A stretch of DNA of 64,000 nucleotides from Alkalihalobacillus sp. BA299 (GCF_017745675.1 NZ_JAFLJM010000002.1:1-64000), one strand, 5' to 3'. Numbered from the stretch's first letter, positions 36,790 through 46,592 are shown. Numbers and translations are program-made. The notes: a model not told the origin generated them from the letters alone.

Positions 36790-37815
36790 CTAGTTTTCTA
36801 ATTCGAAAATTCCATACAAATCATCTAACATCATATTTGCTGTAATGTACCCTCCAGCACTGTTCCATTTAACTTCGTCCACCTGAATGACTTGATCATT
36901 TTTAACAGCATCTAGATTCTCCCAAAGTGGATGATTGGTCCATTCTTCATACGTTTTTTGGATCGCTTCTGTATCAGTCCCAGAATTAAAATTAAAAATC
37001 ATATCTGCATTCATATCCGGGATAGCTTCTTTCGATGTTAGTTTTATTCCCCACGTATCTTCGTCATGGCCTTCGGGTCTAGTAAATCCAAGCTCATGTA
37101 AAATATTACCTGCATAACCCATGTAAAAAATACGTGCATGATCTGCTCTAAAGTTTGTGATAGCTACTTCTATTGGTAATCGGTCACCCATTTTTTCTTT
37201 AAAATCAGCTACTCGATTCTCCCAATCAACCAACAATTGATTTGATTTATCCTCCATATTAAGAGCTTCACCCATTAATTCAACTGTAGTTTTCCACTCA
37301 TAAACTTGCCCTCTCATAACTGTAGGGGCAATCTCAGATAGTTGTTCATAAATATCTTCATGGCGTGTCATGGAAGCTATAATTATGTCGGGCTTAAGCT
37401 TATGGATCTCCTCTAAATTAGGCTGGGTTTCCAATCCAAGCAACTGAACCCCTTTAAGATCATCCCTTAAATATTCATAAATGGGCTTCTCCACCCATGA
37501 TTCAACAACCCCTATAGGCTTCACTCCTAATGCAACTGCAACATCGGTAGCACCTTGGTATAGAGTAATAATTCTTTCAGGTGTACCATTAATTTTAGTA
37601 GAACCCATTGCATGCTCAATCACTCTAACATTTTGATTTTCGTTTGTTTGTTTTTCACTATTTTCCTGAACTTCTTCTTTCGTTTGTTCTTCAGTATCCT
37701 CTTGATTACCACTAGGAGTTGCTCCTGATTTCTCATTTGATCCACAACCAGCAACTAGTAACATCAATAACAGAATTGCTGCTAGTATAAATAATGTTTT
37801 TCTTGTTCTGAACAT
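36790..37815 (-). CDS. Ferric-siderophore binding lipoprotein
   Basis: A 341-residue class-III substrate-binding protein. The signal peptide ends in a lipobox (LLLMLLVAGC, Cys near residue 25), followed by a polar Q/E/N-rich linker. The FecB-type fold begins at VRVIEHAMGSTKINGTPERIITLYQG, with IGVVESWVEKP and NLEEIHKLKPDIIIAS typical for binding proteins of the siderophore group. A Fur box lies at 37856-37870 in front of the gene. The ligand is not evident. Confidence 0.92.
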   Translation of the reverse strand: MFRTRKTLFILAAILLLMLLVAGCGSNEKSGATPSGNQEDTEEQTKEEVQENSEKQTNENQNVRVIEHAMGSTKINGTPERIITLYQGATDVAVALGVKPIGVVESWVEKPIYEYLRDDLKGVQLLGLETQPNLEEIHKLKPDIIIASMTRHEDIYEQLSEIAPTVMRGQVYEWKTTVELMGEALNMEDKSNQLLVDWENRVADFKEKMGDRLPIEVAITNFRADHARIFYMGYAGNILHELGFTRPEGHDEDTWGIKLTSKEAIPDMNADMIFNFNSGTDTEAIQKTYEEWTNHPLWENLDAVKNDQVIQVDEVKWNSAGGYITANMMLDDLYGIFELEN

Positions 37816-37855
37816 TTCTTTCTCTCCCTTTTTCTATTCAATAATTGATCCTTAT

Positions 37856-37870
37856 TGATATTGATTTTCA
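37856..37870. promoter_or_regulatory. Fur box upstream of the siderophore transporter
   Basis: TGATATTGATTTTCA matches 13 of 15 positions of the Bacillus 7-1-7 Fur consensus TGATAATNATTATCA. It is about 40 bases before the binding-protein start codon. Confidence 0.75.
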
Positions 37871-37930
37871 TTATTAATGATTAGGAATTTTCAACCTCAT
37901 GTTAATGGACATTTAAGTCTACTATTTGTA

Positions 37931-39547
37931 CTATTCCGTCAAAAATAATTGATTTAGTTTATTTAAAAACAGATTATGTGATAGGGGATTATAACTCGTA
38001 TAAAGATGCTGGCTATCATACATACAATAAACGTTTCCATTCCTAACCGCCTTTAAATCTTGCCATAGCTTGTTTGTAAAAAGCATTCTCACTTCTTTTC
38101 GGATCGCTTCGTCCGTATATTCCGTACCATCGTGTTTATAGCTCGTTAAAAGGATCCGATCCGCATCGAAATTAGATAGCTCTTCTAGACATATTTCTCG
38201 ATAATGGGCGATATCGCCAACATTCTTAGGAACATTTAACTTTAAATCCCTATAAAGAACCGTTCCCATATTACGTTGACCATACACACACATCTTTCCT
38301 TTTCCGACCCCAACTATTAAGATAGTTTCATCTTCAATTTTATTTTGGATTCCCTTACCAATCATTTCAGCTTTTCTATCATAATGTTCTAACCAGCTGT
38401 TTGCTTTTTTTTCTTTACCTACAATCTTTGCAATCATTTGAAAGAGTTCTCGCCAGTCGTGGGAAAATGGGAGGGTGACGGTCGGAGCAATTTGGTCAAA
38501 TATTTTCTCTTTTGGAGATTTATCAAAACTTTGGTAATCTCGCGTAATGATTAAATCCGGATTGGCTGTCATCAGCTTCTCTAGATCCGGCTCAGAGTCA
38601 CCAATTGCAATTGTATTTTGGAGTTGGGTTGTAATCGGATAGGCTTTATTGATAACAGCAGCGTATGGTTCGATGCCAAGCGCCATTAAATGACCTGTTG
38701 ATAAATGTTTAAGTGAAACAATTCGATTCGAATATTTAAATTTTTTTATGTAAATGGTTGGTGAACATCCTGTTACCGCTTTAAACTTTCGACTAAAATA
38801 AAATTCATCACTGAAACCGACCTTGTGAGCTATTGAACTTAATTTATCCTCAGTGAGGACAAGCAGCTGCTTTGCTTTTTTGATACGTATGTCAGCTAAA
38901 TATTCCATTGGACTTTTCCCAGTCTCTTTCTTAAAAGCACGTGAGTAATAATCAGTACTTACCCCGGCAATATCAGCAAGATTTTTTCGTGTAATATTCG
39001 AGCAGTAATTTTGCCCCATATACTCTTTTGTAAGAGTTATCGCCTTGTTCAAATCCTTCTTTTGGTTATGAATGGCATCATTGAATAGAAATAACATCAT
39101 TTCTTGAAAGATAATATTTGCAGACATAGGTCCCCATACATCCTTACTATGGAACTTCCTATCAATGTCATAAAGCTTATCAATCAAAACGTGAAAGTTT
39201 TTGATTGATAACTCAACCGGACAACCTATCTTTCCTGGAGTATAGGCGTGAGTATCTACAGCCTGAAGAGCGTGAAAACGCAGCTGAAAATAATCACATG
39301 TGTAATTAGAATCTATAAATAGCTTTACTTTTGCATCAGGCGATAATAAGAAAATATTTTGCCTTTGTAAGGAATAACTTCTTTCATTGATAATAATGTC
39401 TCCTTTGGCCTCTTTAAAAAGCAAAATTACATGCGATAAATTATTTTGTTGTTTAAGCAAGGACTGACTTGAATTTACATGTTTAATATCTTCCAATTTA
39501 TAAATATAAGACGCTAAATGGTCAGAGAGAGATTTATCGTCATTCAT
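37931..39547 (-). CDS. AraC-family regulator fused to a siderophore-binding domain (Btr-like)
   Basis: A 538-residue fusion. The N-terminal part (about 1-170) is a cupin-like AraC sensor region. The AraC helix-turn-helix pair lies at about 180-280 (NLADIAGVSTDYYSRAFKKETGKSPMEYL and IAHKVGFSDEFYFSRKFKAVTG). The last 250 residues form a substrate-binding-protein domain without signal peptide (LGIEPYAAVIN... LEKLMTANPDLIITRD). B. subtilis Btr has this layout: it binds bacillibactin in the cytoplasm and activates its uptake genes. The ATG at 39547 has AAGGAG nine bases upstream. A Fur box precedes it. Confidence 0.9.
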   Translation of the reverse strand: MNDDKSLSDHLASYIYKLEDIKHVNSSQSLLKQQNNLSHVILLFKEAKGDIIINERSYSLQRQNIFLLSPDAKVKLFIDSNYTCDYFQLRFHALQAVDTHAYTPGKIGCPVELSIKNFHVLIDKLYDIDRKFHSKDVWGPMSANIIFQEMMLFLFNDAIHNQKKDLNKAITLTKEYMGQNYCSNITRKNLADIAGVSTDYYSRAFKKETGKSPMEYLADIRIKKAKQLLVLTEDKLSSIAHKVGFSDEFYFSRKFKAVTGCSPTIYIKKFKYSNRIVSLKHLSTGHLMALGIEPYAAVINKAYPITTQLQNTIAIGDSEPDLEKLMTANPDLIITRDYQSFDKSPKEKIFDQIAPTVTLPFSHDWRELFQMIAKIVGKEKKANSWLEHYDRKAEMIGKGIQNKIEDETILIVGVGKGKMCVYGQRNMGTVLYRDLKLNVPKNVGDIAHYREICLEELSNFDADRILLTSYKHDGTEYTDEAIRKEVRMLFTNKLWQDLKAVRNGNVYCMYDSQHLYTSYNPLSHNLFLNKLNQLFLTE

Positions 39548-39617
39548 TGGTTTCACTCCTTCTTATGGACCGATTTTATCAAGTTATTATTTACTGCTCC
39601 TACACTCGACCTTATAA

Positions 39618-39632
39618 TGATAATCATTTTCA
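39618..39632. promoter_or_regulatory. Fur box upstream of the AraC-type regulator
   Basis: TGATAATCATTTTCA matches 14 of 15 positions of the Bacillus Fur consensus. It lies about 70 bases before the start codon of the regulator gene, so the activator itself is probably repressed by Fur-iron. Confidence 0.85.
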
Positions 39633-39790
39633 ATTACACTACTATCTTATCAATACTTATAATCAACGTCAATCAATGAAACACTTTACTACAAGTAAAC
39701 CAACTATAATCCATTTGCCAATATCACAAAAACTAGGTAAATTCCAGCAAAATAACTATAAGAGATCTTCGTTCCACTTTATCGCCCCAA

Positions 39791-39825
39791 CAAAAAAAGA
39801 CTCCTCCGTTACATGAGAGAAGTCT
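39791..39825 (-). terminator. Terminator of cccB
   Basis: On the minus strand AGACTTCTC pairs with GAGGAGTCT (one G-U), followed by TTTTTTTG. It lies 20 bases past the cccB stop. Confidence 0.75.
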
Positions 39826-39844
39826 TCTTTTACAATATCAGTTC

Positions 39845-40207
39845 TTATTGATCGGCTAGCCAAGCTGCAAGGTTTTCTGCTTCAGCACCTTCCACAATGT
39901 TGGGTTGCATTGGGCCCTTTCCTTCCCCTAACACGTGAATGATTTCGTCATACGTGAAAGCTCCACCAGCTAACTTAGGACCAACACCACCTTCAAGGTT
40001 TCCACCGTGACAGCTCATACAGTTTGCCTCATACGTTGCTTCAGCAGCTGCTGCATCATATGTACCGCCCGCTGTTTCTTCTACTGGAGCCTCTTCTTCT
40101 GCTGGTGCTTCTTCTGCTGGTTCGTCAGCAGGTGTATCTGCACCGCCACCACATGCTCCTAAAACTAAGATAGACGCCCCTGTTAATGCCATTAAAAATT
40201 TTTTCAT
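39845..40207 (-). CDS. cccB: Cytochrome c-551 lipoprotein
   Basis: A small membrane-attached electron carrier of 120 residues. The signal peptide ends with a lipobox (ILVLGAC), followed by an acidic Ala/Glu/Pro-rich linker as seen in alkaliphile cytochromes. The haem motif is CMSCH, and an axial Met is likely in GKGPMQPN. The ATG at 40207 (MKKFLMAL) has GGAGG nine bases upstream. It corresponds to cccB, which lies beside ftsE in B. subtilis; here the iron island lies between. Confidence 0.92.
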   Translation of the reverse strand: MKKFLMALTGASILVLGACGGGADTPADEPAEEAPAEEEAPVEETAGGTYDAAAAEATYEANCMSCHGGNLEGGVGPKLAGGAFTYDEIIHVLGEGKGPMQPNIVEGAEAENLAAWLADQ

Positions 40208-40271
40208 GAGCAAAGACCTCCTTACTCTAGCATATTTGTAGAAAGATTCTACAATGTAAATTATAACTCAA

Positions 40272-41150
40272 TCATTGGTTTTTAAAACCCTCACCAAGTA
40301 CCTCCGTGGCATTGGTAACAACAACAAATGCAGATGGGTCAGCACTTTTCACTATTTGTTTCAATTTTGTGACTTCTGTTTGATGAACGACACACATTAG
40401 AACTGGGCGCTTTTCATTTGTGTAACCGCCATATCCAGATAATTTCGTGACACCCCGATCTACATCTCTTAATATACTTTGCCTCACTTCTTCTTGATTA
40501 TTCGAAATAATTAACGCGACTTTTGCATAACCGACGCCCATTTGTACTAAATCAATCGTTTTTCCGGTTATAAATAACGCGATTAGCGCATATAGCGCAA
40601 GCTCAATATTAAATACGATCGCCGACGTCACTACGATGAGGCCATCGAGGATAAACACACACGCCCCGAGTGAAAGACCGGTGTACTTATTAATAATTTG
40701 CGCTGCTAGATCGGTTCCTCCAGTACTTGCGGCCGAACGGAACACAATTCCGAGCCCTAAACCGACACCAATTCCACCAAATAAGGCACCAAGTAACGGA
40801 TCCGCCGTTGCTGGTTCGACATGGCGCGTCAAGAAAACAACATAGGGTAAAAAGAGCGTACCAATCAACGTTTTAACCCCATACTTCATCCCGCCAAGGA
40901 GGAGTACACCTAAAATAAACAATGGAATGTTAAAGGCCCACTGTGTAAATGCAGGTTCAATGCCAAACACATCAAAAACAATTGTACTTATCCCACTAAC
41001 TCCACCGGAAGCAATTCGATTCGGTAGCAGGAAAAGATTAAATGCGACGGCAACAATCGCTGAACCAAGCAAGATTTGTCCATACTCTAGCGCCATACGT
41101 ACCTTTGGATGTAATTCATTACTTCTTCGTTTTGTCATCATCATCATCAT
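40272..41150 (-). CDS. yvjA: YitT-family membrane protein (YvjA-like)
   Basis: A 292-residue membrane protein with five or six segments (ILLGSAIVAVAFNLFLLPNRIASGGVSGIS and GIGVGLGLGIVFRSAASTGGTDLAAQI are DUF161/YitT blocks). A C-terminal soluble DUF2179 domain lies at about 215-285 (YTNEKRPVLMCVVHQTEVTKLKQIV). It begins with five consecutive ATG codons, so the exact start is ambiguous by up to four residues, and the ribosome site is weak. Function is unknown. Confidence 0.88.
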   Translation of the reverse strand: MMMMMTKRRSNELHPKVRMALEYGQILLGSAIVAVAFNLFLLPNRIASGGVSGISTIVFDVFGIEPAFTQWAFNIPLFILGVLLLGGMKYGVKTLIGTLFLPYVVFLTRHVEPATADPLLGALFGGIGVGLGLGIVFRSAASTGGTDLAAQIINKYTGLSLGACVFILDGLIVVTSAIVFNIELALYALIALFITGKTIDLVQMGVGYAKVALIISNNQEEVRQSILRDVDRGVTKLSGYGGYTNEKRPVLMCVVHQTEVTKLKQIVKSADPSAFVVVTNATEVLGEGFKNQ

Positions 41151-41185
41151 TCTCTACACTCACTTTTATAAAAGGTTTAATGAAT

Positions 41186-41225
41186 GGTGCCAGGTACCTT
41201 TACTACGCTAAAGATGCCTGACACC
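41186..41225. repeat. GGTGCC-type palindromic repeat
   Basis: GGTGCCAGGTACC and TGCCTGACACC form the arms around a TTACTACGCTAA-like centre. It is one member of a family with copies at 41374, 46524, 48750 and 49210. It lies just upstream of yvjA. Confidence 0.75.
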
Positions 41226-41373
41226 ACACCATCCTCGTAATTTATTCCGTTGGATAGTATAGCACTGGTTGTATAATGTGTAAACGCGAGCCAATTAACG
41301 CTTTACAAAGCTAAAATTTGCTACTTTGTATTTAGCTTTACTCCGATTATTAAATTTATCCATATGAACGAAA

Positions 41374-41415
41374 CGGTGCCTGATACCTTTAGCGAACTAA
41401 AGGTGTCAGGCACCG
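41374..41415. repeat. GGTGCC-type palindromic repeat
   Basis: GGTGCCTGATACCTTTAG pairs with CTAAAGGTGTCAGGCACC around CGAA, with only one unpaired position. It has no T run on either side, so it is a strong cruciform or hairpin rather than a clear terminator. Confidence 0.8.
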
Positions 41416-41446
41416 TGGTGATTTGGATTGAGGCTGTTCACATTTT

Positions 41447-41551
41447 GGCAAATAAAATAGCGATTCCGGACAATAAATCTTGGATTCTGGACCATAAAAC
41501 ATGAATTCCCGACAATAAATCTTAGAATCTGGATCATAAAACATAAATACC
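41447..41551. repeat. Tandem repeat, 21-bp units
   Basis: Five units with a GGACCATAAA/GGACAATAAA-like start occur at 41447, 41468, 41489, 41510 and 41531, exactly 21 bases apart. They alternate between CAATAAATCTT and CATAAAACAT versions. The array lies between prfB and the palindrome at 41374. No gene is visible in it. Confidence 0.85.
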
Positions 41552-41623
41552 TATAACGCAATAAAGTATAGGTGCCACCATCATTATTACGAAACGATAA
41601 CACTGCACTACTACTTCACTACT

Positions 41624-42722
41624 TTACATCATCGAACGTAAGTATGCATCAATAAAGCCGTCGAGTTCGCCATCCATAACGGCGTTCGTATTTCCGATCT
41701 CGAAGTTCGTTCGGTGATCTTTCACTAAGCTATACGGGTGAAAGACGTACGAACGGATTTGACTGCCCCAGCCAATGTCTTTTTGTTCGCCTCGAATTTC
41801 AGCAAGCTCTGCCTGCTGCTCTTCAATTTTCAATTGATAGAGCTTTGCCATAAGCATTTTCATGGCTCGTTCACGGTTTTTAATTTGCGAACGCTCCGTT
41901 TGACATGTCACAACCGTGTTCGTCGGCACGTGGGTAATCCGAACAGCAGAGTCCGTCGTATTAATATGCTGACCACCGGCGCCACTTGCTCGGTACGTAT
42001 CAATTTTCAACTCTTCTGGCGATACATCGATTTCGACATTGTCATCGAGTTCAGGCATGACTTCACACGAAACAAACGACGTGTGTCTTCTACCTGAAGA
42101 GTCAAACGGTGAAATTCGCACGAGACGGTGTACTCCTTTTTCTGCCTTCAAATAACCATACGCATTATGGCCTTTAATAAGGAGCGTCACACTTTTCACA
42201 CCTGCTTCCTCACCCGGTAAATAGTCAAGAGTCTCGACTTTAAATCCTTTCTTTTCCGCCCAGCGTGTATACATTCGAAGCAGCATTGACGCCCAATCCT
42301 GAGACTCCGTTCCTCCTGCCCCTGGATGAAGCTCTAAAATAGCATTATTTTTATCATATGGCTCACTTAATAACAGCTGCAGCTCATATTCATTTAACGC
42401 TTTCGCCAAGCTTTTGACTCCTTCATCTAGCTCATCCATAAACGAATCGTCGCCTTCTTCTTTCACGAGCTCGTATGTGACTTCGAGGTCATCGTACGAT
42501 TCTTGCAGCTCTTTATATGTGTTTACCATTTCTTTCAAAGCATTGGATTCATTGATGATTTGCTGTGCCGCATCTTGATCATTCCAAAATTCAGGCTCAG
42601 CCATCCGTTCTTCCAATTCACTCATTCTGGTCTCTTTTGCCTCTAAGTCAAAGAGACCCCCTAAAGTCCGCTAATCGCTTAGCCATTATCGACAATTCTT
42701 GCTTTACTTCTGTTAAATCCAT
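41624..42722 (-). CDS. prfB: Peptide chain release factor 2 (programmed +1 frameshift)
   Basis: RF2 recognises UGA and UAA stops. The reading frame begins at ATG 42722 ([22 protein letters not shown]) and meets an in-frame UGA after 24 codons (42648-42650). A +1 slip on CTT-TGA-C continues into [17 protein letters not shown], for 365 residues in all. The SD-like AGGGGG stimulator lies three bases before the CTT. The family motifs SPF (RISPFDSSG) and GGQ ([12 protein letters not shown]) are present. Its own UGA lets it control its synthesis. It follows secA, as in B. subtilis. Confidence 0.97.
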
Positions 42723-42795
42723 ATACCTTCACCCCATTAAATAGTTCGAACCTTATTAATATATGTCAAACACAATCAAAAATTGAGTGCAAAGA

Positions 42796-42825
42796 AGCAG
42801 ATGCCACGACGCATCTGCTCCGTTA
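42796..42825 (-). terminator. Hairpin after secA
   Basis: AGCAGATGC (42796-42804) pairs with GCATCTGCT (42811-42819) around CACGAC. On the minus strand only TCTTTG follows, so it may be a weak terminator that lets some secA transcription continue into prfB. Confidence 0.5.
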
Positions 42826-42827
42826 CC

Positions 42828-45347
42828 TTATAACCTACCGCAGCATTGCTTATATTTCTTCCCGCTTCCGCACGGGCAAGGGTCATTTCGTCCAACTGTA
42901 TTATTTTTACGGATTGGTGTGCGTTTTTTCTCGCCGCCTTCACCAGGAGCAGCACTCGCATGAACCGCTTTGCCTTCAGCCACTTCTTTACGCTCAAGGT
43001 TTTGCTCCACCTGTGCTTTCATAATGTACATCGCCACTTCATCTTCAATCGAAGCAACCATTTGCTCAAACATTTCAAAGCCTTCAAATTTGTATTCACG
43101 CAATGGATCATTTTGACCGTATGCACGTAAATGAATCCCTTGACGAAGCTGATCCATTTGGTCAATGTGATTCATCCACTTGCGGTCAACCGAACGAAGC
43201 ATAATGACTTTTTCAAATTCTCGCATATGCTCACTCGTAAATTGCTCTTCTTTTTGATCGTAAGCAACTTTTACTTTTTCAAGAATGAACTCTTCCATTT
43301 CCTCAGGATCTAAGCCTTTTAAGTCTTTTTCAGTAATTACGCCTTCAGGTAGAAGCATCGTCTTCACGAAGTTTACAATCGCAGCAATGTCCCAATCCTC
43401 AGGCACTTCAGTTTCTGGCGTATGAATAGCAACGTTCCGTTTGACGACGGATTCAATCATCTTCTCAACGATTGCACGAAGGTTATCTGATTCAAGTACT
43501 TCCATCCGCTGTTTATAAATGATTTCACGCTGTTCACGCATAACATCATCATACTGTAAAATTTGTTTACGCGCATCGAAGTTGTTTCCTTCCACACGTT
43601 TTTGTGCTTGTTCTACCGCACGACTTACCAGCTTACTCTCAATCGGCTGATCTTCCTCTAAACCGAGTCGGTCCATCATCGTTTTCATATTATCAGAGCC
43701 AAAACGACGCATAAGCTCATCTTCCATTGATAAGTAAAACTGTGACGTACCCGGGTCCCCTTGACGACCAGAACGACCACGGAGCTGGTTATCAATACGG
43801 CGCGATTCATGGCGCTCTGTACCGAGTACAAATAATCCACCAAGCTCTTTTACACCGTCACCAAGCTTAATGTCCGTACCACGACCGGCCATATTCGTCG
43901 CAATCGTTACCGCACCTTTTTGCCCTGCCATCTCAATAATTTCCGCTTCACTAAAGTGGTTTTTCGCATTTAGAACGTGATGAGGCACACGTCTTTTCTT
44001 TAAAAGATTCGACACAAGCTCAGATGTTTCGACACTGACTGTCCCGACAAGCACCGGTTGCCCTTTTTTATGAAGCTCTTCGATTTGATTGACGACCGCA
44101 TTGAACTTCGCTTGCATCGTTTTATAGATCAAGTCAGGTCGGTCATCCCTTGCAATCGGCTTGTTCGTCGGCACGCTCATAACGTCCATTCCATAAACTT
44201 GCTGAAACTCTTCTTCTTCCGTTTTAGCTGTACCTGTCATCCCTGCTAGCTTTTGATAGCGACGGAAGTAATTCTGGAATGTAATCGAAGCAAGCGTCAT
44301 ACTTTCACGTTGAATTTCAAGACCTTCCTTCGCCTCGATTGCTTGGTGGAGACCATCACTGTATCGACGGCCTTTCATCAGGCGCCCAGTAAATTGGTCA
44401 ACAATGACGATTTCCCCTTCATCAACGACATAATCCGTATCACGATGCATAACGACATGCGCTTTTAACGCCTGATTAATGTGGTGGTTGAGAGAAACAT
44501 ACTTTTGGTCAAATAAGTTATCGATATTAAAGCCTTTTTCTGCCTTATTTACCCCTTCTTCGGTTAAAAGAACTGTCTTCGATTTTTCATCTACAGTATA
44601 ATCGTCCTCTTTACGAAGCGAGCGAACGAATGCATTTGCTTGAACATATAAGTTTGTTGAGCGTTCAACTGACCCTGAAATAATCAGTGGTGTTCTCGCT
44701 TCATCAATTAAAATCGAGTCAACCTCATCAATAACCGCAAAATGAAGCGGACGCTGAACCATTTGGTTTTTATAAAGCACCATATTATCGCGAAGGTAGT
44801 CAAAGCCATACTCATTATTCGTCCCATATGTAATATCAGCCGCATACGCTTCCTGCTTTTCTTCCTTTGAAAGCCCGCTCACATTTAAGCCAACCGTAAG
44901 CCCTAAAAATTCATACAGCTCACTCATAATTTCGCAGTCACGACGTGCTAAATATTCGTTGACGGTTACAACGTGGACGCCTTTTCCAGTCAACGCATTT
45001 AAATAAACGGGCAATGTTCCAACTAACGTTTTACCTTCCCCCGTCTTCATTTCTGCAATATTTCCGTTATGTAAAACGATGGCACCTAAAAGCTGGACGC
45101 GAAACGGACGCATCTTTAACACACGTTCCGCTGCTTCACGAACTACGGCATACGCTTCAGGCAACAATTTATCTAGCGTTTCTCCGTTATTGTACCGGTT
45201 TTTAAACTCATCTGTTTTAGCTCGCAGCCCATCATCTGATAGCTTTTTAGTATCATCAGCTAATGCTTCTATCTCATCAACGATTTTTTCGTATTTTTTC
45301 AATTGTCGCTGACTCGGATCACCAATTACTTTTTTTAATAATCCCAT
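42828..45347 (-). CDS. secA: Protein translocase ATPase SecA
   Basis: The 839-residue motor of the Sec pathway. Walker A is [14 protein letters not shown] near residue 100 and the DEVD box is [11 protein letters not shown] near 205. Helicase motif IV-VI regions follow ([23 protein letters not shown]). The C-terminal SEC-C zinc motif is [14 protein letters not shown]. Two ATGs are adjacent at 45350 and 45347; I use the second, which gives [10 protein letters not shown] like other Bacillus SecA proteins. Confidence 0.97.
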   Translation of the reverse strand: MGLLKKVIGDPSQRQLKKYEKIVDEIEALADDTKKLSDDGLRAKTDEFKNRYNNGETLDKLLPEAYAVVREAAERVLKMRPFRVQLLGAIVLHNGNIAEMKTGEGKTLVGTLPVYLNALTGKGVHVVTVNEYLARRDCEIMSELYEFLGLTVGLNVSGLSKEEKQEAYAADITYGTNNEYGFDYLRDNMVLYKNQMVQRPLHFAVIDEVDSILIDEARTPLIISGSVERSTNLYVQANAFVRSLRKEDDYTVDEKSKTVLLTEEGVNKAEKGFNIDNLFDQKYVSLNHHINQALKAHVVMHRDTDYVVDEGEIVIVDQFTGRLMKGRRYSDGLHQAIEAKEGLEIQRESMTLASITFQNYFRRYQKLAGMTGTAKTEEEEFQQVYGMDVMSVPTNKPIARDDRPDLIYKTMQAKFNAVVNQIEELHKKGQPVLVGTVSVETSELVSNLLKKRRVPHHVLNAKNHFSEAEIIEMAGQKGAVTIATNMAGRGTDIKLGDGVKELGGLFVLGTERHESRRIDNQLRGRSGRQGDPGTSQFYLSMEDELMRRFGSDNMKTMMDRLGLEEDQPIESKLVSRAVEQAQKRVEGNNFDARKQILQYDDVMREQREIIYKQRMEVLESDNLRAIVEKMIESVVKRNVAIHTPETEVPEDWDIAAIVNFVKTMLLPEGVITEKDLKGLDPEEMEEFILEKVKVAYDQKEEQFTSEHMREFEKVIMLRSVDRKWMNHIDQMDQLRQGIHLRAYGQNDPLREYKFEGFEMFEQMVASIEDEVAMYIMKAQVEQNLERKEVAEGKAVHASAAPGEGGEKKRTPIRKNNTVGRNDPCPCGSGKKYKQCCGRL

Positions 45348-45810
45348 CATAGTAATTCTCGTCCTCTCTTCCTCTCAATTCAACGAATCGCTAAGGAGAC
45401 TGTCTCCTCGACCAACTCTACACACTTAAATTTAATTTTAGCAGTTTGCACCTTTAGTTACAAGGTAACACACTTTTTGCACGATTTTTATTACTTCAAA
45501 GAAAACCTTTACTGCCTTTCCGACAAAAAATAGGATGCAACCACATCATTTCTCGGGAAATCGACATGCAGGAAATCCACTTTTCTAGGAAATTTTCATC
45601 TGAAATTGCAGTCTACTATCAACTGTTGCAGATTTGTGATGGTTAATGAAAGGAGGGAGTGGTGTTTTTTAGGCTGCGTAATATTTGCGAGGTACGTGGT
45701 TTGAGTTGCAATAGGAGTAGTACTGTTCAATACAGGGACAACATTCATAGACATTTCTGATAGCCCGTATATTTTATATTCAACACCACTAATAGGCTTG
45801 TCGAAACATA
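45348..45810. other. Gap between secA and hpf without a recognised gene
   Basis: About 460 AT-rich bases. It contains three loose GGAAAT-containing segments between 45550 and 45600. I find no ribosome-site-led frame, strong hairpin or clear promoter, although the secA promoter should lie here. Confidence 0.5.
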
Positions 45811-45844
45811 AAAAGAGTACAGCGTTATAAATAGCTGTACTCTT
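45811..45844 (-). terminator. Terminator of hpf
   Basis: AGAGTACAGC and GCTGTACTCT form a perfect 10-base stem, followed on the minus strand by TTTTTATG. It lies 13 bases past the hpf stop. Confidence 0.85.
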
Positions 45845-45856
45845 CTGATTTAAAAA

Positions 45857-46405
45857 TCACTCTGGCTCAATGAGACCATAGCGGCCGTCTTTACGACGAT
45901 ATACGACGTTTGTTTCGCCGTTTTCTGCATTATTGAATACGAAGAAGCTATGACCTAACATATCCATCTGTAATACGGCTTCCTCTGCGTCCATCGGTTT
46001 AAAGGTGAAACGCTTCGTACGAACGATATCGATGTCTTCACTATCAATATCCTCTTCAGTTAACGGTTCAATGTCATTTTTAAACATATATTTAAGGGTG
46101 CCATCTTGGCGGAATTTTCGATTTACTTTTGTTTTATGCTTGCGGATTTGACGTTCAAGCTTTTCAACGACAAGGTCAATCCCAGCATACATATCTTCAT
46201 GTTTTTCCTCGGCACGGAGTAATAATTGCGGCATCGGGATCGTAACCTCGATAATATTTTGGTTATTCATCACCTGCAATTTTACATGGACCTCAGAAAG
46301 AGGGGTTGAATCGAAGTACTTTTCTACTTTACTTACTTTCTTCTCAACATAATTTCTTAAAGCTGGAGTTATCTCTAGGTTTTCGCCACGAATGTTAAAG
46401 TTCAC
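45857..46405 (-). CDS. hpf: Ribosome hibernation promoting factor, long form
   Basis: A 182-residue protein that dimerises 70S ribosomes into 100S particles in stationary phase or stress. The N-terminal S30AE domain (about 1-105) begins MNFNIRGENLEITPALRNYVEKK, and the C-terminal dimerisation domain (about 125-182) has IVRTKRFTFKPMDAEEAVLQMDMLGHSFFVF. The start is a GTG with a strong AAAGGAGG. A sigma-B-like promoter lies upstream, in keeping with the stress induction of the homologue yvyD. Confidence 0.95.
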   Translation of the reverse strand: MNFNIRGENLEITPALRNYVEKKVSKVEKYFDSTPLSEVHVKLQVMNNQNIIEVTIPMPQLLLRAEEKHEDMYAGIDLVVEKLERQIRKHKTKVNRKFRQDGTLKYMFKNDIEPLTEEDIDSEDIDIVRTKRFTFKPMDAEEAVLQMDMLGHSFFVFNNAENGETNVVYRRKDGRYGLIEPE

Positions 46406-46444
46406 AGTGAAACTCCTCCTTTCCTATGTCTATTAATATTCTAT

Positions 46445-46471
46445 ATACCCCGCAAATAATCCTTCATAAAC
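46445..46471 (-). promoter_or_regulatory. Sigma-B-type promoter of hpf
   Basis: GTTTAT (46466-46471) and GGGTAT (46445-46450) are separated by 15 bases on the minus strand, against the sigma-B consensus GTTTAA-N12-15-GGGTAT. It is about 40 bases before the GTG of hpf, a known sigma-B regulon member in B. subtilis. Confidence 0.6.
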
Positions 46472-46523
46472 TTAAGAAAATCATCAGAAAATTTGTCGAA
46501 ACTGTAACCAAATTATTACTTTT

Positions 46524-46562
46524 GTGTCAGGCACCTTTAGTGCTCTAAAGGTGTCTGACACC
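46524..46562. repeat. GGTGCC-type palindromic repeat
   Basis: GTGTCAGGCACCTTTAG pairs with CTAAAGGTGTCTGACAC around TGCT. It is the cleanest copy of the family. It lies between the csp terminator and the hpf promoter region, with no T run. Confidence 0.8.
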
Positions 46563-46592
46563 ACATTGGGCATCACACTGTGTCGCCACAAT

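Noticed and set aside
41406..41603. 65-codon minus frame with seven-residue periodicity
   Set aside because: The periodicity comes from the 21-bp repeat. No ribosome site, and part lies in the palindromic repeat.
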